Shown here piece after piece: positions 62,513 through 64,000 of a DNA stretch of 64,000 nt. The stretch is from the NCBI GenBank assembly GCA_964017125.1, contig OZ024904.1, positions 4,335,258 to 4,399,257 of the forward strand. Direction: 5' to 3'. Source of the stretch: Flabesymbios commensalis (lineage: Eukaryota > Annelida > Polychaeta > Terebellida > Flabelligeridae). A model generated the notes under the pieces. It saw only the letters and a program-made list of their open reading frames with translations, was not told where the DNA came from and did not search any database. How positions within the stretch are numbered: position 1 is the first letter of the stretch; each line of letters opens with the position of its first letter. A program made the position numbers and the translations under genes.

Positions 62513-63940
62513 AAAATACTCAAGTATAAAAAGAGTACGAAACATAACCAGAAACGCAGAAATCTTTTAAAATATTTATTCCATATATTTCCTATGGTCT
62601 GATATGTACATAATATTATGAAAATATTGCACGTAACAAATGTATACAAAGCTTGAACAAACTGGTGATGATTGCGACAAGGAACGTATGTGCTTCACTC
62701 GACAGGGGCATACATAAAAGTAGGTCTCACGGAATGTAGTGATAGGAAGTGGTTGGAATTTCACAACAGATGATTGGTTGGTGTGATAGGTTGTGTGAAA
62801 TTGTCAGAAGTTAGGGCTGTTAGGTTCATGTAAATAAAAACAACAACATATCTTTGTGTATTATCATTAATACCCGCCATGTTCCTACACTGCAAACATT
62901 GTTTTGAGGCGGAACAACAGAATTATTTTTAGATCCCACATCTTACATGTGGTATCCGTGGTGACAAGAGTAGCTTTTTGTTGTCCTTAGAAATTGATAA
63001 ATAGATGTAAATACAATACATAAGGTTGTGGATGTGCATAATAGAAGAAAATATGTATGTATCTATCAATTGTAACATAACTACACATTCAACTCTTGTA
63101 TAATTTTATAGTATCTATATAATGTAGTTATTATAGCTCTAAAGTTGACTGCACACCAGGACCTTGACCTACACTAGCCTGTAAAGCCAAGGGTAGTACC
63201 GGGTACATGTCGTAAGCAAATACCTTTTGGTTTTGCAAGGCATTCCAGGCTAACCTTTAAGCTGCTAGCATTTTTTATTAAAAGCTATTTCAACAAAAAT
63301 GATGCAACCCATCGAAAAATTATGACATTTTCATCTTTCGACTAGATATATTATAGCCTACTCGGGTCTTGGGTTTTATAAAATTCAGTTTTATTCCGTT
63401 AATATTGTTTATACCGTTTCATATTAATCCAATAATACTAAAGGAATAAGTTCCACTTAAGCGGCACTCACATGAGTGAAATATCAGTGCGTCTAGTTTA
63501 AGTACAGAATTCTGCCAGAAAAGTTTACATCTTATTTACCATTTATAAAAAAAAATCGTTTGTGAAAGGATTACTAGTGTAGTAGCTTTGTATTTTATCG
63601 AAAAAATTGCACATAAACATTAGAGCTGTAGAGGAAAAAATCAAAAATAATATTTCTCCTAAAACAAGACCACAGAAGCGATCATGTCCAGAATGGACTA
63701 AAAAAAACTGTGTTTAGAAAACTGACATTTTTCAAGCTATTTTTCTACATAAAAGTAGATCTTACTGTAGATACGATGAGATACAGAGTGAGATCATTGA
63801 AGGAATGACACGGCAACATGTGGTACAATCAGTCAGCGATTATTATCAGTATGGTGACCAATCCATCATTTTTTCATCGTGTTACATTTTAACATGTGAA
63901 GCAATTTGACAGGGCAGGGAGCACTTTCTCAGCAGCAGTT
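62513..63940. other. Gene-free 3' stretch
   Basis: AT-rich sequence without a convincing coding region or recognised repeat. Confidence 0.4.
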
Positions 63941-64000
63941 TAACCCTTACAGCGCAGGGATCGACTTTAGTCGATCCCTGCGCTGTAAGAGTAAAAATAT
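63941..64000. repeat. Family A element, shortened core, cut by the window end
   Basis: TTAACCCTTACAGCGCAGGG then GATCGACTTTAGTCGATC and CTGCGCTGTAAGAGTAAAAA; the GACGTC core is lost and the right arm continues beyond the window. Confidence 0.7.

Overview
This is a window of animal nuclear DNA holding one complete, intron-rich gene set in dense repeat DNA. The host is probably a marine invertebrate: a V-ATPase gene with small exons, CR1/L2/jockey-type LINE remains, tRNA-derived SINE-like heads and very many short foldback elements. The sequence alone does not fix the phylum; a lophotrochozoan such as a mollusc is my guess.

The gene lies on the + strand from 22757 to 59782. It encodes subunit a (the 100-116 kDa subunit) of the V-type proton ATPase Vo sector. 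I traced 21 coding exons with GT..AG borders and matching phases. They total 2571 nt and give an 856-residue protein with no internal stop. The N-terminal cytoplasmic half is in exons 1-10 and the eight-helix membrane half in exons 11-21. The two arginines needed for proton transport are Arg761 and Arg825, 64 residues apart, the same spacing as Arg735 and Arg799 of yeast Vph1p. A 5' untranslated exon probably lies upstream of 22721. I cannot place the promoter.

The most unusual feature is at the exon edges. Four 5' splice sites (exons 7, 9, 19, 20) are each followed by a tandem array whose unit joins exon sequence to a splice donor. The array after exon 19 has about 154 copies of a 31-bp unit, nearly all with a donor motif, and ends in a decayed second copy of the exon 19 tail. 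Two 3' splice sites (exons 11, 20) are preceded by partial copies of acceptor plus exon start; the exon 20 copy is 69 nt away, in frame and open. The exon 9 array offers a second in-frame donor 48 nt downstream.

Layout: 1-22720 is intergenic or upstream sequence: a broken LINE (2845-5050), SINE-like pieces, many foldback elements, a CRE-bearing tandem repeat with a 60-bp palindrome (7660-7981), and an approximately 146-bp satellite (13350-15165). 22757-59782 is the gene, its introns packed with the same foldback families. 59783-64000 is 3' flank or 3' UTR with tandem hairpins that carry AATAAA motifs, then further foldbacks and a tRNA-like SINE head.

At least four foldback families (called A-D here) share termini of the form TTAA-CCCTT...AAGGG-TTAA, as in piggyBac-type elements, and each has its own inner hairpin. 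Family E is a set of approximately 110-bp palindromes built on GTTGG/CCAAC. No second protein-coding host gene is supported.
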